A stretch of 64,000 nt of DNA from Haloferax gibbonsii ATCC 33959 (GCF_000336775.1 NZ_AOLJ01000018.1:10938-74937); one strand, 5' to 3'; counted from the first letter of the stretch, positions 8,387 through 17,884 are shown. Program-made: numbers and translations. The notes: generated by a model not told the origin, from the sequence alone.

Positions 8387-9061
8387 ATGATCGCAGTCGT
8401 GCAGTTCGGCGGTTCGAACTGCGACCGCGACGCCGTGCGCGCGCTTTCGGACCTCGGCTTCGAGGCCGAGCGCGTCTGGCACGAAGACCCCCTCCCCGAG
8501 GAGACGACGGGCATCGTCCTCCCCGGCGGCTTCTCGTACGGCGACTACCTGCGCGGCGGCGCGATGGCCGCCCGCTCGCCCATCATGAAATCGGTCCGCG
8601 AGGCGGCCGCGGAGGGCGTCCCCGTCCTCGGCGTCTGCAACGGCGCGCAGATCGGTTGCGAGTCCGGTCTCACCCCCGGTGCGTTCACGACGAACGCGAG
8701 CGCCCGCTTCCAGTGCGAACACGTCTACCTCCGCGTCGAGAACGCGGACACCCGCTGGACCGCGGCGTACGAGGAAGGCGAGGTCATCGAACTCCCCATC
8801 GCCCACGGCGAGGGACGCTTCGAACTCGACGCGGAGCGCTACGAGGAGCTCGAAGCCGACGACCGGATTCTCTTCCGCTACTGCGACGAGGACGGAAACG
8901 TCACCGACGAGGCGAACCCCAACGGCTCGCTCGGGAACGTCGCGGGCGTCCTCGGCGACAGCGAGTCCGTCGCGGTGCTGATGCCGCACCCCGAGCGGGC
9001 GTCGCTGCCGCAACTCGGCAACACCGACGGTCGGGGCGTGCTGGCGGGCTTCGAGGGATAG
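8387..9061 (+). CDS. purQ: FGAM synthase glutaminase subunit PurQ
   Basis: 224 residues, a class I glutamine amidotransferase. The nucleophile Cys84 lies in GVCNGAQIG, with the downstream His201 and Glu203 in HPERAS. It also has the PurQ-typical N-terminus (VQFGGSNCDRD) and LPGGFSYGDYLRGGA. It hydrolyses glutamine and supplies ammonia to PurL. It follows purS with a one-base gap (TGA-G-ATG). Confidence 0.95.
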   Translation: MIAVVQFGGSNCDRDAVRALSDLGFEAERVWHEDPLPEETTGIVLPGGFSYGDYLRGGAMAARSPIMKSVREAAAEGVPVLGVCNGAQIGCESGLTPGAFTTNASARFQCEHVYLRVENADTRWTAAYEEGEVIELPIAHGEGRFELDAERYEELEADDRILFRYCDEDGNVTDEANPNGSLGNVAGVLGDSESVAVLMPHPERASLPQLGNTDGRGVLAGFEG

Positions 9062-9175
9062 TATAAAAGGACCGTCCGCCGCGGTGGCGGGCGATACGGG
9101 GTCGGTTGGCGAACGTGGCGGCGTACACGATGAGCGATGTTGGAGTGTCGAGGTTTCCGACCCGCGTACCGCGTG

Positions 9176-9292
9176 CTATGGGGCGAGAGCGCAGGGAGCG
9201 TCCGTGGCGATCCACGCCTCGGCGTTCTCCTCTTCGCGAATCTCGAACCACCCATCCGCGTAGTAGACGGTCTTGTACGTGTGTTTCGTCAT
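9176..9292 (-). CDS. 38-residue conserved-type small protein
   Basis: ATG 9292 to TAG 9176 encodes a 38-residue protein beginning MTKHTYKTVYYADGWFEI and ending in ATDAPCALAP. The Tyr/Trp-rich, well-ordered composition and codon bias look like a real gene, and I recall very similar micro-proteins annotated across haloarchaea, without known function. It is convergent with purQ. A perfect hairpin (9303-9326) lies just before its start codon. Confidence 0.7.
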   Translation of the reverse strand: MTKHTYKTVYYADGWFEIREEENAEAWIATDAPCALAP

Positions 9293-9302
9293 GATGGCGG
9301 GC

Positions 9303-9326
9303 GGTTCGGATGGACACGTCCGAACC
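9303..9326. other. Perfect hairpin before the 38-residue gene
   Basis: GGTTCGGA (9303-9310) and TCCGAACC (9319-9326) form an 8-bp stem with an eight-base loop. It ends ten bases upstream of the ATG at 9292 and would lie in the 5' leader of that gene if the transcript is leadered. It could control translation or be a protein-binding site. Confidence 0.45.
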
Positions 9327-9571
9327 ACCGAATATGACAACGACTCACACCCTCTTTGATACGAATATCCTATCCGACGGTTAGGGGGCAGTTACTCCCC
9401 GATAGCACCGCCTAACGCAGTCGAATCGGAGAAAACGAGCCGGGATACTGGACGAACGGTCGGAGGTGTCGGCGGGTGACGACCCGGTCCGGGACGGGGT
9501 CGTTCGCCCGCGCGAGCGGCGTGAGACCGGCGGTGCAGCGTGAGCCCAAGTGTGCGACGGAACGCGCCGAC

Positions 9572-10654
9572 CTACTTGACCAGCGGCATGTTGTAGCTCG
9601 TCTCGTTGTCGAGGACGAACTCCCACGTCGCCTCGCAGTCGCAGGACACCTGGTCGAAGACGGTCGGGTCCTGCCGGAGGTTGAAGTCCTTGACCGCCTT
9701 GAACACGAGTTCGTCGCAGTCGCCGCAGTTGTGCGCACCGCGCTCTTGGCCGCCGCCGACGGGGTCGGAGACGACGATGGCGTCCACGTCGACCGTGTCG
9801 CGGAGCGCGTCGGCGACCGACCAGAGCCACGGCGGGCGGTAGCCGCCGTTGAAGAACAGCTCGTCGACCATCGTGTAGCGCTGGACGTTCGTCGGGTTCA
9901 TCGAGACGGTGTGGCAGTTGTCGACCGCCGCACACCGGCGGATGGACGACTTCATGTCGTCGAGCGCCTCGGGTTCCGAGAGGAACGGCGGCTTCATCAG
10001 GAGGTACGCCTTGACGCCGCCGCCGGCCGCGGCGGCCTCCTCGCAGGCGTCCTCGAAGTCGGCGAAGTCGAAGTACTTGTTCACGCAGTCGTGGCGGACG
10101 CGGTCGGTGGCGGTTTCGAGACCGACTGCCACGTCGGTTTCGAGGCCGCGGTCGGTGAAGTCCGCGAGCTTCTCGCGCGTGACGAAGTCTGGGAGCGACT
10201 CGACGACCATGCGGTCGCGGTCGGCGAACGTCTCGGCGATGGCGTCGCGGGTCTCGGCGGGCACCTCGCGCTCGTCGAGGAACGAGCCGGAGGTGTAAAT
10301 CTTGATGAGGCCCGCTTTCTCGCCGTCGTCCATCTCTTCGGCCTCGTGGTCGAGACAGACCTGAATCTGGTCCATCAGCGCCTCGTGGGCGACGGTACCG
10401 CCCTCGACGGACTCGGCGACGTAGCCGCACATGGTACAGCCGCCGGCGCGCGCCCACCGGCAGCCGCCGGTGTTGAGGATAATCGTCAGCGAGTCGTAGA
10501 CGCCGTCGGGCGTGTTGTCCTCGTCTATCCACACCCGGGTGGGCTCGTGGGGGTCGTAGGTCTTCTGCTTCCGCGAACGGATGTCGCGCATCACCTTGTT
10601 GTGCGCGTCCATCCCGCGTCCCCGCTCGTAGACCTCGGGGCTCGGCTTACTCAT
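9572..10654 (-). CDS. raSEA: Archaeosine synthase radical SAM subunit RaSEA
   Basis: 360 residues. A radical SAM cluster motif of unusual spacing (C65, C73, C76; CX7CX2C) sits in GGCRWARAGGCTMCGY, as in the archaeosine RaSEA / TIGR01210 family. The C-terminal third has further cysteines (NCGDCDE, SCDCE). With ArcS it converts the lysine adduct of preQ0 at tRNA position 15 into archaeosine. The ATG at 10654 gives the family N-terminus. ArcS is not in this window. Confidence 0.9.
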   Translation of the reverse strand: MSKPSPEVYERGRGMDAHNKVMRDIRSRKQKTYDPHEPTRVWIDEDNTPDGVYDSLTIILNTGGCRWARAGGCTMCGYVAESVEGGTVAHEALMDQIQVCLDHEAEEMDDGEKAGLIKIYTSGSFLDEREVPAETRDAIAETFADRDRMVVESLPDFVTREKLADFTDRGLETDVAVGLETATDRVRHDCVNKYFDFADFEDACEEAAAAGGGVKAYLLMKPPFLSEPEALDDMKSSIRRCAAVDNCHTVSMNPTNVQRYTMVDELFFNGGYRPPWLWSVADALRDTVDVDAIVVSDPVGGGQERGAHNCGDCDELVFKAVKDFNLRQDPTVFDQVSCDCEATWEFVLDNETSYNMPLVK

Positions 10655-10729
10655 TGGATACCCGTATCAGACGGGCGCGTAAAGCGGCTTCGTCTGGCTT
10701 CGGCGGCGGGCGGCGGCGGCCGCCGACCC

Positions 10730-11578
10730 TCACATGTTCCGCGAGATGTACCGGTCGATGTCGGCGACGAGCGACGGTCGGAACGTCCAGTAGCCCTCCC
10801 AGCGCTTCGGTTCGGTCTCGAGCGCGAGGAGAGCGACGGGGTGGCCCGGGGTCACGCCGTCGATGCCCCGCCCGTCACCCGCCTTCTCCCCGTCGGCCGC
10901 ACCGCCGGTTCCGGTCGCTCCGCCCGGCGCGCCGTCCGGCGGCGTGTAGACCACGAACCACGAGTCGCAGAAGTCCTCGGTGTAGCCCCCGTGGCTCATG
11001 AGTTCGGAGTTGAACGGTGGCGTCCAGTCCGGAATCCCGTAGACGTGGGTCTGCACGTCCGTCGCGGCGACCTTCTGGTAGACCGCCCGCGTCCCGCGCT
11101 CGTCTTCGATTCGGGAGAGCCGCTGGAACGACGACCGGAGTCTCCCGTCGCCGGCGCGCCACGCGTGGCGCTCGATGTACCGCGAAAGCGCCACGAGCAG
11201 CAGTTTCTCCTTGTCCGATTCGGGGTAGCCGCGGAGGGAGAAGGGCACGTCGTCGAGCCGCGTGAGCACCGACGGGAGTTCGAACTCGTCGAGCTTCGTC
11301 TGCCCCGTCTTGTAGAGGTCGGAGTTCACGAGGAGGACGGTGTTCATCACGTCCTCCAGCGGCGAGGTCGCGACGACCGTCCGCCCCTCGGACGTCTGCT
11401 CGGTGAGCACGACCACGTCGTCGCCGTGCGCGTCGTCGGACAGTTCGTCGACGCCGACCGGCTGGTCGGCGAACGTGGTTTCGAGCATCCGCTGGACGGG
11501 GTCGGGAGCCGAGCGATTGACCACCGAAAGCGACCGACTCGCGGCGTCAATCGCACCGAGAAAGCTGTCGAGTCCCAT
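10730..11578 (-). CDS. DICT sensory-domain protein
   Basis: 282 residues. The fold (early SVVNRSAPDPVQRML, ALSRYIERHAWRA, RLSRIEDERGTRAVYQKVA, then DVQTHVYGIPDW) matches the haloarchaeal DICT-domain family, named from diguanylate cyclases and two-component proteins. There is a Gly/Ala-rich insertion near 220-240, then WEGYWTFRP and an amphipathic C-terminus. There is no output domain, so it is probably a stand-alone sensor module. Same strand as raSEA downstream (75-bp gap). Confidence 0.8.
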   Translation of the reverse strand: MGLDSFLGAIDAASRSLSVVNRSAPDPVQRMLETTFADQPVGVDELSDDAHGDDVVVLTEQTSEGRTVVATSPLEDVMNTVLLVNSDLYKTGQTKLDEFELPSVLTRLDDVPFSLRGYPESDKEKLLLVALSRYIERHAWRAGDGRLRSSFQRLSRIEDERGTRAVYQKVAATDVQTHVYGIPDWTPPFNSELMSHGGYTEDFCDSWFVVYTPPDGAPGGATGTGGAADGEKAGDGRGIDGVTPGHPVALLALETEPKRWEGYWTFRPSLVADIDRYISRNM

Positions 11579-11708
11579 CTGGTTCGTGGAAACGACTGAC
11601 CGCCGACGAAATAGCTGTTTTGGAGGTCGGGGGTGCGACCGTGCCGCCGCGGCCGAACGCGGTACCGCAGCGACAGACGTTCATATGCGTCGCGCCCGTA
11701 GGTGGCCC

Positions 11709-12788
11709 ATGGAGCGCCGCACGCTCCTCTCGCTTCTCGCGGGCGGCCTCGCCGGACTCGCCGGGTGCGGGACGCCCGAGGGCGAGACGGAGACGCCGAC
11801 CCCCGAGGAGGGGACGGACGCGCCGACCGAGACGCCGACGACCGAAGCGCGCGTGGAGCGGTCGCTGACGCTCTGGAACCCGACGCCGAACCCGGTGTTC
11901 ACGACCGTCGTCGGCGTCCGCGGCGACCGCGACGTGTTCTTCGAGAACCGTGACCTGCTGCCCGGCGAGCGGGCCGGGCTGTCGGTGGCGGTCCCGTCCG
12001 GGGAGACGGCGGTGCTCGTCGAGACGGACACCGGCCTGCGGGGCCGCTCGACGTGGACCGTCGACGCGGCGTTCGAAGGGCTGGAGGTCGTCCTCGGACG
12101 GGGGGGAGCGGAGTTCTGGCGGACCGTCTCGTGCGACGCCCGAGGAGAGTGCTCGCTCGCGGCGGCGACCCCCGACGACGGGCCGAGAATCGACCTCCCG
12201 CTCGTCGGCGACGGCTCCTCGCGGTGGTACGCACCCGCGGGCGTCGTCGTGGAGAACCCCGGCCCCGAGACGACCGCTCGGCTCCGCATCGACCTCGGCG
12301 ACACGGCGCTCGTCGACCAGGCGTACCGCGTCCCGTCGGGGGCGCGGCTGTCGATTCCGGTGACGTACCGAAGCGGGGACTACCGCGTCGCCGTCGAGAC
12401 CGACGAGCGACGCGTCGAGACGGAGTGGCCGGTGCCCGACGAGCCGACGAAGTACGTCGACGTGTCGAGCGGAGCGACGGGCTGTGGGCCGGCGAACACG
12501 ACGCTCACAATCGCCAACCGCGACGACGAACCCCACCGACTCTCGCTCCGGGTCGACGCCGCGAGCGGCGACGAGTCGTTCGACCGCGTGCTCGCCCTCG
12601 ACCCCGGCGAAGTCCGTGAACTCGTCCCCGTGACGACCTCCGGAGCGAACGCCGTGTCGGCGAGCCTCGAAACCGGGGCGGCGGTGTCGGGAACGTGGTG
12701 GTCGTGCCCGCCACGCGGCCCCGCGAGCGTCGTCGTCGACGCCACCGGAACCGTCTCGTTGCGGGTCGCCGGCCCGCAACCGGGATAA
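11709..12788 (+). CDS. Secreted lipoprotein, repeated beta domains
   Basis: 359 residues from ATG 11709. A twin-arginine-like start (MERRTLLSLLAGG) leads to lipobox LAGLAGC, then a Thr/Glu/Pro linker (about 23-50). The rest is beta-rich: LTLWNPTPNPVFTTVV and later ANTTLTIANRDDEPHRL look like two or three Ig-like modules with intervening Cys pairs (SCDARGEC). It is probably anchored by a lipid outside the membrane. The family is not recognised. The start was chosen over an open upstream extension because the signal begins here. Confidence 0.8.
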   Translation: MERRTLLSLLAGGLAGLAGCGTPEGETETPTPEEGTDAPTETPTTEARVERSLTLWNPTPNPVFTTVVGVRGDRDVFFENRDLLPGERAGLSVAVPSGETAVLVETDTGLRGRSTWTVDAAFEGLEVVLGRGGAEFWRTVSCDARGECSLAAATPDDGPRIDLPLVGDGSSRWYAPAGVVVENPGPETTARLRIDLGDTALVDQAYRVPSGARLSIPVTYRSGDYRVAVETDERRVETEWPVPDEPTKYVDVSSGATGCGPANTTLTIANRDDEPHRLSLRVDAASGDESFDRVLALDPGEVRELVPVTTSGANAVSASLETGAAVSGTWWSCPPRGPASVVVDATGTVSLRVAGPQPG

Positions 12789-12914
12789 GTCGCACGGATT
12801 GCCGCAATCCCCTGACGGTTCCGTGTCGGCTCGCGACGGGGTAACCCCGAACGGTTACATAGAGGTGGGAATCACTAACCCGACAGCGGCCGTATATAAT
12901 CAACGAGGATTACA

Positions 12915-14846
12915 ATGACTGAACTCGGTGGTTATCACGACAGGGTCGCTCGGGTGGACCTGTCATCCGGCGACATCGCGTACGAGGGAATCGACGACGA
13001 GGACGCGCGGAAGTACATCGGGGCCCGCGGCCTCGGCGTGAAGTACGTCTTCGACCAGGGACCGGACGTGGACCCGCTCGGACCGGACAACCTCCTCGCG
13101 TTCATGACCGGCCCGCTCACCGGCACGCAGACGGTGATGAGCGGTCGCATCGCGGTCGTGACGAAATCCCCGCTCACGGGGACCGTCACCGACTCGCACC
13201 ACGGCGGCTGGAGCGGCGCGCGACTCAAGTGGTCCGGCTTCGACGGCCTGCTGTTCGAAGGGAAAGCCGAGCACCCGAGCTACGCCATCGTCGAAGACGG
13301 TGAAGTGACACTTCGCGACGCCCGTGAAATCTGGGGCTGGGGCGTCCACGACACTATCTCCGAACTCGAAGCCGAAGTCGATGGGAGCCTCGGCAAGAAC
13401 CTCTCGATAATGGCCATCGGCCCCGGCGGCGAAAACGAGGTCAAGTACGGCTGCATCGTCAACGAGGACGACCGCGCGTCCGGCCGCGGCGGCACGGGCG
13501 CGGTCATGGGTTCGAAGAACCTCAAGGCAATCGTCGTGAAGTCCGGCACCCGGATGCCGAAGCCCGCCGACGCCGACACGTTCAAGCAGGGCTACCAGCA
13601 GGCGATGCAACTCATCCGCGAGTCCGAGGTCACCGCGCCCAACGAGGGCGGCCTGTCGCTGTACGGGACGAACGTCCTGATGAACGCGGGCGAGGAGCTC
13701 GACGGCCTCCCGACGAAAAACGGGAAGTACACCTCGACCGCGGCGATGCGAGACGCCGAGGGCGTCGACATCGACTCCGAGCGCGTCTCCGGCGAGAACG
13801 TCCGCGAGAACATCCTCGTCGACGAGCCGACCTGTCACTCCTGTCCCGTCGCCTGTAAGAAGGAAGTCGAGGTGTCGGTGATGCACAAAGGCGAGGAGAT
13901 GAACGTCCGCGGCGAGTCCTACGAGTACGAGTCCGCCTACGCGCTGGGCCCGAACTCCGGACACACCGAGCGCGACGAAATCGCCGTCATGATCGACCGG
14001 TGTAACGACATGGGCGTCGACACCATCGAGATGGGCAACATGATGGCGATGGCGATGGAGATGTCCGAGCAGGGCAAGCTCGACGGACTGAGCGAACAGC
14101 TCGACTGGGGCGACACCGAGCGCATGATCGACCTCATCACCGAGGTCGCGAACCGCGAGGGCGACCTCGCCGACGCGCTCGCCGAGGGCGCGAACGGCCT
14201 CGCCGAGCGCTTCGACGCCCACGACAACTCGCTTGCCGTCAAGGGCCAGACCATCCCGGCGTACGACCCCCGCTGCATGAAGGGCATGGGCATCGGCTAC
14301 GCCACCTCGAACCGCGGCGCGTGCCACCTCCGCGGCTACACGCCGTCCGCCGAGATTCTCGGCATCCCGGAGAAACACGACCCCCACGAGTGGCGCGGGA
14401 AGGGCGAACTCGTGGCGCTGTTCCAGGACATGCACGCCATCTCGGACTCGTTCGACATCTGCAAGTTCAACGCGTTCGCGGAGGGCATCGAGGAGTACGT
14501 CCTGCAGTACAACGGCATGACCGGCCGCGACGTGACCGAAGAGGAACTGCTCGAAACCGGCGACCGCATCTACACGTTAGAGCGGTACTACAACAACCTC
14601 GTCGGCTTCGACGGCGCCGACGACTCGCTGCCGGGACGCTTCGTCGAGGGCGACGAGGCGATGCCCGGACAGGGCGCGTCCGAGGGCCAACTGTGCGAGC
14701 TCGACGAGATGAAAGACGAGTACTACGCCCGCCGCCAGTGGGTCGACGGCGTCGTCCCCGACGAGCGCCTCGACGAACTCGGCATCGACATCGGCCCCGG
14801 CACGGGCGTCTCCCGCGGCGACTCGCCCGCGCCCGCCGACGACTGA
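12915..14846 (+). CDS. aor: Tungsten-dependent aldehyde ferredoxin oxidoreductase
   Basis: 643 residues, AOR family. The N-terminal domain (RVDLSSGDIAYE, ARKYIGARGLGVKY) binds the bis-tungstopterin. The 4Fe-4S ligands are all present: C307, C310 and C314 in CHSCPVAC, plus C516 in SFDICKFN. Family enzymes oxidise aldehydes to acids and reduce ferredoxin; the substrate class (AOR, FOR or GOR type) is not clear. GAGG ten bases before the ATG acts as a modest SD, and a TATATAAT element lies at 12893-12900. Confidence 0.93.
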   Translation: MTELGGYHDRVARVDLSSGDIAYEGIDDEDARKYIGARGLGVKYVFDQGPDVDPLGPDNLLAFMTGPLTGTQTVMSGRIAVVTKSPLTGTVTDSHHGGWSGARLKWSGFDGLLFEGKAEHPSYAIVEDGEVTLRDAREIWGWGVHDTISELEAEVDGSLGKNLSIMAIGPGGENEVKYGCIVNEDDRASGRGGTGAVMGSKNLKAIVVKSGTRMPKPADADTFKQGYQQAMQLIRESEVTAPNEGGLSLYGTNVLMNAGEELDGLPTKNGKYTSTAAMRDAEGVDIDSERVSGENVRENILVDEPTCHSCPVACKKEVEVSVMHKGEEMNVRGESYEYESAYALGPNSGHTERDEIAVMIDRCNDMGVDTIEMGNMMAMAMEMSEQGKLDGLSEQLDWGDTERMIDLITEVANREGDLADALAEGANGLAERFDAHDNSLAVKGQTIPAYDPRCMKGMGIGYATSNRGACHLRGYTPSAEILGIPEKHDPHEWRGKGELVALFQDMHAISDSFDICKFNAFAEGIEEYVLQYNGMTGRDVTEEELLETGDRIYTLERYYNNLVGFDGADDSLPGRFVEGDEAMPGQGASEGQLCELDEMKDEYYARRQWVDGVVPDERLDELGIDIGPGTGVSRGDSPAPADD

Positions 14847-14903
14847 GCCGCCGACTGGAACGACCACCCGGTCCGACCCGGTCGCGGCCGATACCCACCC
14901 GAA

Positions 14904-15530
14904 TCACGCATTTTTCGACCGATTGCGAACCGCAGTAGCGACGAGTCCCCCGACGAGCGCCGCGGCGGCGACGACGCCGAGTCCGATGAACGCCGTCGGA
15001 GAGACGACCGGGAAGTCGAAGACTGGCCCGGCGAGGTGGAACGCGGCACCGACGACCGCCGCGCCGGCGGCGAGCCGAACCGAGCCCTCCCCGCGGTACG
15101 CTCGCGCCCCGACGCGTCCGAGAGCGAGACCGTAGGCGACGAACGGGAGTTCGTACACCCAGTAAATCACCGGGAATCCGCCGGCGGCGAAGGTGTAGAG
15201 CCGGTAGTAGTCGCCCTCGTAGACGACGGCGTACAACCCCTGTCCCGGGGCCGCGTAGTCGCTGTAGAAAAAGCGGTCCGGCCAGTCCTCGTCGCCGTAG
15301 ACGACGTGCGACCCGTCTGGTGACTCGATGGCCCGCCGAACCGCGTCTTTCGCGTCGGCGTCGAGTTCGTCGTACCGAAGCACGGGCGTCTCGTCTCGGA
15401 CCTGCGACGCGTCGATTTTCGACGCCGAGAGGGACACCTGCTCCGACCAGTCGGCCATCGTCACCGGCGCGCCGACGAGCGAGACGGCGACGAGGAGCGC
15501 GAAGGCCGAGACGACGAGCCGCCGGGACAT
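14904..15530 (-). CDS. Secreted/membrane protein with C-terminal helices
   Basis: 208 residues. The signal peptide (1-26, ending in VTMA) is followed by a soluble domain (about 27-115: DELDADAKDAVRRAIESPDG, then AVVYEGDYYRLYTF) and four hydrophobic helices near 120-200, ending in RNRSKNA. The soluble part resembles small haloarchaeal extracytoplasmic domains preceding membrane helices, but I cannot name the family. Convergent with aor; the next gene upstream on the same strand is another membrane protein. Confidence 0.75.
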   Translation of the reverse strand: MSRRLVVSAFALLVAVSLVGAPVTMADWSEQVSLSASKIDASQVRDETPVLRYDELDADAKDAVRRAIESPDGSHVVYGDEDWPDRFFYSDYAAPGQGLYAVVYEGDYYRLYTFAAGGFPVIYWVYELPFVAYGLALGRVGARAYRGEGSVRLAAGAAVVGAAFHLAGPVFDFPVVSPTAFIGLGVVAAAALVGGLVATAVRNRSKNA

Positions 15531-15581
15531 GGGTGTTCCACGTCGTCAGGGCGGTGAATATCTTCTGGGAGCCAACACCGA

Positions 15582-16265
15582 CTATCGGAACGGGGAGAGC
15601 GACGCCACCGCCCCGCCGAGGCCGCCGAAGACGACGCCGAACACAAGTCCAGAGAACGCCCCCCAAAGCGGGAGTCCGACCGAGTCGCCGTCGAGGTCGG
15701 TCGGGTGGAACCCGGTCGAACCGATGCGGACGAACCCGTCCGCGTTCGGGGGTACGTCGCCGAGGCCGACACGAGCGACGACCGCGGCGACGGCGACGGT
15801 GGCGGCGAAGCCGAGCGCGACCGAGGACCCCGTGACGAACCCCTCTGCGGGGCGTCGGGACCACGCCGCGAGGCGCGCTGTGACGATGCCCGCGAGGAAG
15901 ACGCAGGCGGGCGGCAGTGCGCCAAGCCAGTACCACGAGTCGGCCGCGCCGTCGAACCCGTCGACGAGGTTTCGGAGGACGACCGCGCGACCGGGGCCGG
16001 TCGTCTCGATGAGTCGAACGGGCAGGCCCATCGCGCCGCCGAACGTCCAGACGGGGACGAACGCGGACGGGACGGGCTTCCCGGCGGTCATCTCGGTCGC
16101 GGCGTCGAGCGTGGAAAACGAGCCGCCGGTGGTGAGGGCGAGCCAGCCGGCGACCGCGAGCGTGCCGACGACGAACGCGGCGACGCCGGCGGCGAACCCG
16201 GTCGGGAGAAGGGCGCGACCCTCGTCGCGGGGGAGCGAGTAGAGACGCGGAGGTGGGGAGGGCAT
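15582..16265 (-). CDS. Polytopic membrane protein, unknown
   Basis: 227 residues with about five hydrophobic helices (near 22-45, 72-90, 108-130, 148-170, 200-222) and a cytoplasmic Arg-rich start. The loop between helices 4 and 5 is acidic. No motif that names a function. It sits 51 bp upstream of the 14904-15530 gene on the same strand, so the two may be co-transcribed. Confidence 0.75.
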   Translation of the reverse strand: MPSPPPRLYSLPRDEGRALLPTGFAAGVAAFVVGTLAVAGWLALTTGGSFSTLDAATEMTAGKPVPSAFVPVWTFGGAMGLPVRLIETTGPGRAVVLRNLVDGFDGAADSWYWLGALPPACVFLAGIVTARLAAWSRRPAEGFVTGSSVALGFAATVAVAAVVARVGLGDVPPNADGFVRIGSTGFHPTDLDGDSVGLPLWGAFSGLVFGVVFGGLGGAVASLSPFR

Positions 16266-16341
16266 GCGTGCGACCGTGGTCGCCCGCGAAACGAGTATCT
16301 TGGGGGAGGCGCCAGGTCAGACGAGCGAGGCTGACGGCGGC

Positions 16342-16680
16342 TCAGACGACGAACCGGAGGACCCAGAGCGCGCCCATGCCGACGAGGATGGTGGCGAGCA
16401 CGCGTTCGGTGTACCACGCGGCGAGCGCGGCCAGCGCGCCGGCGACGAGTTTGTCGTTGCCGACGGAGACCGCGAGGTCGCCGGACGGGGCGAGGAGCGC
16501 GGGGAAGACGAGCGCCGCGAACACCGCCGCGGGGACGTACTCCAGCGCCGATTCGACCGTCGGCGGCACGTCGTCGATGCGGCCGAACAGGTAGATGAAG
16601 GAGCCGCGGATGGCGAACGTGAGGACGCCCGCGAGGGCGATGACGAGCCAGACGGTCGCCGAGTCGTAGCCGGTCGGCAT
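16342..16680 (-). CDS. azlD: AzlD-type branched-chain amino acid exporter subunit
   Basis: 112 residues, four hydrophobic helices, with the AzlD pattern (VWLVIALAGVLTFAIRGSF near the start, YVPAAVFAALVFPALL in the middle). It starts directly after the azlC stop (TGA-ATG). AzlC and AzlD together form an exporter of branched-chain or related amino acids. The substrate cannot be told here. Confidence 0.9.
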   Translation of the reverse strand: MPTGYDSATVWLVIALAGVLTFAIRGSFIYLFGRIDDVPPTVESALEYVPAAVFAALVFPALLAPSGDLAVSVGNDKLVAGALAALAAWYTERVLATILVGMGALWVLRFVV

Positions 16681-17376
16681 TCAGGCGTCGCCTCCGAGGG
16701 ATTCGACGCCGAGGCCGGCGAGGACGCCGACGACGGCCGCGACGATGATGTCGAGGTGGAAGGGGACGCCCGCGACGACGACGCCGGTGGCGACGAGGCC
16801 GCCGACCAGACACGACGCGCCGGACGCGCGGTCCTTCAGCGTGGGGACGAGCAGGGCGAGAAAGACCAGCGGCGCGGCGAAGTCGAAGCCCCACTCCGGC
16901 GGGAGGCCGGAGCCGAGGAGCGCGCCGGCGACGGTCGTCACCTGCCAGACGAACCACAGCGACGCGCCCGCGCCGACGTAGTACGCGAAGCGGTCGGTCT
17001 CGCCGTCGCGGCCGTAGCGGGCGATAGAGACCGCGTAGGCCTGGTCGGTCAGGAGGTACGACGCGAGCGCCTTCGCCCGGGCGGTCAGGTCGCGGAAGTA
17101 GGGCGCGATAGAGGCCGAGTACATCATCGTCCGGAGGTTGATGACGACGGCCGTGCCGACGACGATGGCCAGCGGCGCGTCCGCGCCGAGGAGTTCTATC
17201 ATCGCGAGCTGCGACGCGCCGGCGAAGACGAGACTGGAGAAGCCGAGGGCGTGCGCGACCGAAAGCCCCTGTTCGACGGCCGCGACGCCGGCGACGAGGC
17301 CGAACGGCGCGATACCGAGTTGGAGCGGCCCCGCGGCCCGGACGCCGTCGAGGAGGTCGGAGGAAACGGTTGGCAT
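16681..17376 (-). CDS. azlC: AzlC-type branched-chain amino acid exporter subunit
   Basis: 231 residues, polytopic. The typical AzlC start (GVRAAGPLQLGIAPFGLVAGVAA) is followed by FAGASQLAMIELLG and INLRTMMYSASIAPYF. It forms a two-gene operon with azlD, abutting without a gap. Length and order are standard for the family. Confidence 0.92.
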   Translation of the reverse strand: MPTVSSDLLDGVRAAGPLQLGIAPFGLVAGVAAVEQGLSVAHALGFSSLVFAGASQLAMIELLGADAPLAIVVGTAVVINLRTMMYSASIAPYFRDLTARAKALASYLLTDQAYAVSIARYGRDGETDRFAYYVGAGASLWFVWQVTTVAGALLGSGLPPEWGFDFAAPLVFLALLVPTLKDRASGASCLVGGLVATGVVVAGVPFHLDIIVAAVVGVLAGLGVESLGGDA

Positions 17377-17443
17377 CTGTCGGTAGCAGGTCGCCGCCCC
17401 CGAAATAGCCGTCTATCGTCGGGCGGTTTGCCGGCTCTTCGGT

Positions 17444-17884
17444 CTACCGCCTGACGACGGCGACCTCGCGGATTTCGAGCGCCGTCTCGAACTCGTCGCG
17501 GCGGTCGGCGTCCGCGCCGACGCGCCGGAGGTGTTCGGCGTGCGCCCGGCGGACCGCGTCGACCTCGCGGTGCGAGAACTCGAGGTCGAGCCCCTTCGTG
17601 TCCCAGTGGCCCAGCGGGACGAGAAACACCGCCGTCTCGTCGTCCTCGTGGACGCATTCGAACCCCTGTGCGTACTCGCTCGCCCGACCGTCGAGGTACG
17701 CCTGCGCCCGGTCGAGCAACAGCGGCAGACTGCTGGCCGGGACGCTCGCCTTCGCGGCCGCGAGCATGATGGCCGTGCCGTCGATGGCACCGCCGCGGGG
17801 CGAGCCGTCGTCGCCGTCCGGCGCGAGGCGCTCGCTGAGTCGTTCGCGCCCCGGCCGCCGGTCGCCGTCGGCTCCCACGGTCAT
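17444..17884 (-). CDS. Hypothetical protein, third gene of samp3 operon
   Basis: 146 residues, soluble. A disordered Gly/Asp/Arg-rich start precedes a compact domain (about 35-146: AIMLAAAKASVPASSLPLLL, FLVPLGHWD, ALEIREVAVVRR). Its ATG overlaps the stop of the preceding gene (ATGA), so the two are translationally coupled. No family recognised. The context suggests a link with ubiquitin-like or sulfur-carrier chemistry, but that is only association. Confidence 0.7.
   Translation of the reverse strand: MTVGADGDRRPGRERLSERLAPDGDDGSPRGGAIDGTAIMLAAAKASVPASSLPLLLDRAQAYLDGRASEYAQGFECVHEDDETAVFLVPLGHWDTKGLDLEFSHREVDAVRRAHAEHLRRVGADADRRDEFETALEIREVAVVRR

Noticed and set aside
9476-11599. 707-codon plus-strand frame across 9476-11599
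   Set aside because: It mirrors raSEA and the DICT gene, which have clear motifs; composition is typical of an antisense shadow.
12963-14435. 490-codon minus-strand frame opposite aor
   Set aside because: Mirror of a strongly conserved tungsten enzyme with all iron-sulfur ligands on the plus strand.
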